Part shown: positions 62,734-64,000 of the stretch, piece by piece | Layout: every line of letters starts with the position of its first letter | How positions within the stretch are numbered: the stretch's first letter is position 1 | Assembly (NCBI RefSeq): GCF_024584705.1 | Contig: NZ_CP097384.1 | Coordinates: 6,364,986-6,428,985 of the forward strand | Reading direction: 5' to 3' | From: Blastopirellula sp. J2-11 | GTDB taxonomy: Bacteria > Planctomycetota > Planctomycetia > Pirellulales > Pirellulaceae | DNA: 64,000 nucleotides | Position numbers and translations under genes: made by a program | The notes under the pieces: generated by a model | Told to the model about the DNA's origin: nothing | What the model saw: the letters and a program-made list of their open reading frames with translations, nothing else | Databases searched by the model: none

Positions 62734-63881
62734 CCAGCGCTGATCCAATCTATCTCGATAACAACGCGACGACGCGATTGGCGCCCGAAGTTGCGCAGCT
62801 GCTGGCCGAAGCCTTCTCGCACGGCTACGTCAACTCGTCGAGTCAGCACGCGCTGGGACGCCGTTCGCGAGCCGTCTTGGAACGCGCGAAAGAAGAAGTT
62901 TTGGCGGATTTAGGGGCGAAAACCGCCGGTTTTACCAGCGACGAGTTTCTGCTTACCAGCGGCGGAACCGAGTCGAACAACCTGGCGATTTTTGGTTTGG
63001 TAAAGCCTCAGCCGGGTCGGGTGATCGTCTCTTCGATCGAGCATCCCAGCGTCTCGGCCGCAGCCGATTTGCTGCGACTTCGCGGTTATGACGTGCAGAC
63101 AATCGCCGCTTTAGGTACCGGTGTCGTCGATGTCGAGCACTTCCGCGAACTGCTCACGCCCCAAACGCAACTGGTCAGCGTAATGCTGGCCAACAATGAG
63201 ACCGGCGTTCTGCAACCAATCGTCGAAATTGCCGCGATCTGCCGGGAAATGGGGGTGATAATCCATACCGATGCCGTCCAGGCGGTAGGAAAAATGCCGG
63301 TCAACTTTCACGCACTGCAAGTCGACGCGATGACGATCACCGCACATAAATTGCATGGCCCGCGTGGGGTGGGTGGGTTGGTCCTACGCCATGGGGTGCA
63401 GCTTTCGCCGCAATTGCATGGAGGAGGGCAACAATTAGCGAAGCGCCCCGGCACCGAAGCGGCCGAACTGGCGATCGGGATGGCGAAAGCACTGCGGATC
63501 TCGATTGAAGCAGCGCCGCAGTACCAAGCGTTGGTTGGACTACGCATAGAGCTGGAAACCGAACTGCGCCAGATCGATCCAACCTGCGTCATCCATGGCG
63601 CCAAATCCGAGCGGCTGCCGCATACGATCAGCGTCTCCTTTCCCGGGATCGATCGCCAGGCGTTGGTGATGGCGCTCGATATGGCCGGAGTCGGTATTTC
63701 GACCGGTTCGGCATGTGCCAGCGGGTCCAGCGAGCGGTCACCGGTGCTGATCGCGATGGGGCTAGAAAACGAGCAAATCGAGAGCGCGGTGCGAATAAGT
63801 TTGGGCCGCGACACGACCCGCGACGAAGTACTGGAAGCGCTGCGTCGTATCTCTAAGTGTATCAATGATTTGCGTCGATAG
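62730..63881 (+). CDS. cysteine desulfurase (NifS/IscS-like)
   Basis: The 383-residue PLP enzyme donates sulfur for Fe-S clusters or thio-modified tRNA. Motifs include YLDNNATTRLAPEV, GGTESNNLAI, VSSIEHPSV, DAVQAVGKMPVN, TAHKLHGPRGVG with the PLP lysine, and STGSACASGSSERSPV with the catalytic Cys. TTG at 62730 overlaps the previous stop and has AGGA upstream; an earlier start would conflict with the membrane protein. No iscU or nifU is seen. Confidence 0.93.
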   Translation: MTSADPIYLDNNATTRLAPEVAQLLAEAFSHGYVNSSSQHALGRRSRAVLERAKEEVLADLGAKTAGFTSDEFLLTSGGTESNNLAIFGLVKPQPGRVIVSSIEHPSVSAAADLLRLRGYDVQTIAALGTGVVDVEHFRELLTPQTQLVSVMLANNETGVLQPIVEIAAICREMGVIIHTDAVQAVGKMPVNFHALQVDAMTITAHKLHGPRGVGGLVLRHGVQLSPQLHGGGQQLAKRPGTEAAELAIGMAKALRISIEAAPQYQALVGLRIELETELRQIDPTCVIHGAKSERLPHTISVSFPGIDRQALVMALDMAGVGISTGSACASGSSERSPVLIAMGLENEQIESAVRISLGRDTTRDEVLEALRRISKCINDLRR

Positions 63882-63910
63882 AATTCGGGCGATTGCCGTC
63901 CGCTTAAGGC

Positions 63911-63939
63911 TATTCATCTGGCCATAAATCCGCTATAAT
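63911..63939 (+). promoter_or_regulatory. candidate promoter toward the right edge
   Basis: TATAAT at 63934-63939 is a perfect -10; TATTCA 17 bases before is a weak -35. It may drive a gene starting beyond 64000. Confidence 0.35.
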
Positions 63940-64000
63940 CCGGGCTTGGAAAAAAGCTCATCGCGTGCACACAGCAGCACGTCTTTTGGGGCCGCATCTT

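Overview
The window looks like a chromosomal segment of a planctomycete of the Pirellulales type (Blastopirellula/Rhodopirellula-like). The evidence is moderately high GC with short AT-richer intergenic stretches, a pilin-like DUF1559 protein paired with a small carboxypeptidase-regulatory-like lipoprotein, a double-length UvrA, a Minf_1886-family protein, many secreted hydrolases, and lone genes from systems usually found as large clusters. No rRNA, tRNA, CRISPR array, prophage or intact insertion sequence was recognised. The assignment is inferred from gene content, not from a marker gene.

Layout. 1-2.1 kb: the end of a metallo-beta-lactamase hydrolase, a deoxyribosyltransferase-like protein and an M20 peptidase. 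2.3-7.3 kb (minus): secreted alpha/beta hydrolases, the flotillin-like FloA and a DUF4013 membrane protein. 7.4-15.3 kb (minus): a probable operon running from 15.3 kb downward: LolD-like ATPase, FtsX-like permease with a His/Asp-rich loop, CPFC-containing membrane-anchored protein, two CCFG-motif proteins resembling DUF3299, then an MFS permease and an EboE-like TIM-barrel protein. The first part resembles the zinc-responsive ABC/DUF3299 operon of gamma-proteobacteria. 15.5-18.3 kb: sialidase-like protein, lipoprotein and DUF1559 protein. 18.7-25.7 kb: a single gene for a 2,327-residue tandem UvrA with a duplicated C-terminal extension.

26-34.5 kb: lipoprotein, SDR oxidoreductase, DUF892 ferritin-like protein, a divergent MocR regulator/AhpD-like/cupin set, an 18-copy 20-bp minisatellite, a fused membrane/spermidine-synthase-like protein and an NTF2-like protein. 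34.5-40.8 kb: panD, a lone type VI secretion tssK preceded by a long RNA-like hairpin, D-lactate dehydrogenase, a twin-arginine Gfo/Idh/MocA protein and a parDE module. 40.8-47.6 kb (minus): a secretin-like protein with duplicated modules, an apiosidase-like glycoside hydrolase and a K+-dependent membrane pyrophosphatase. 48-50.3 kb: two tandem Gly-rich paralogues, each with its own terminator. 50.3-56.9 kb: coiled-coil protein, thioredoxin, ArsC/Spx-like protein, PSP1 protein coupled to a Minf_1886 protein and a 55-residue membrane peptide, groES, and a prenyltransferase-like repeat protein. 57-64 kb: a secreted TNT-type NAD glycohydrolase-like protein with an extra C-terminal domain, two small secreted acidic-tailed proteins, a DUF4261 protein, an extremely acidic protein downstream of scpB, two hypotheticals and a cysteine desulfurase.

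Functionally the region mixes housekeeping genes (uvrA, panD, scpB, hppA, trxA, groES) with lineage-specific exported proteins. The strongest candidates for undescribed biology are the UvrA extension, the CPFC/CCFG ABC operon, the TNT fusion, the Gly-rich paralogues and several long inverted-repeat elements in intergenic DNA. Functions are assigned by recognition of motifs in translated sequence; no database search was run.
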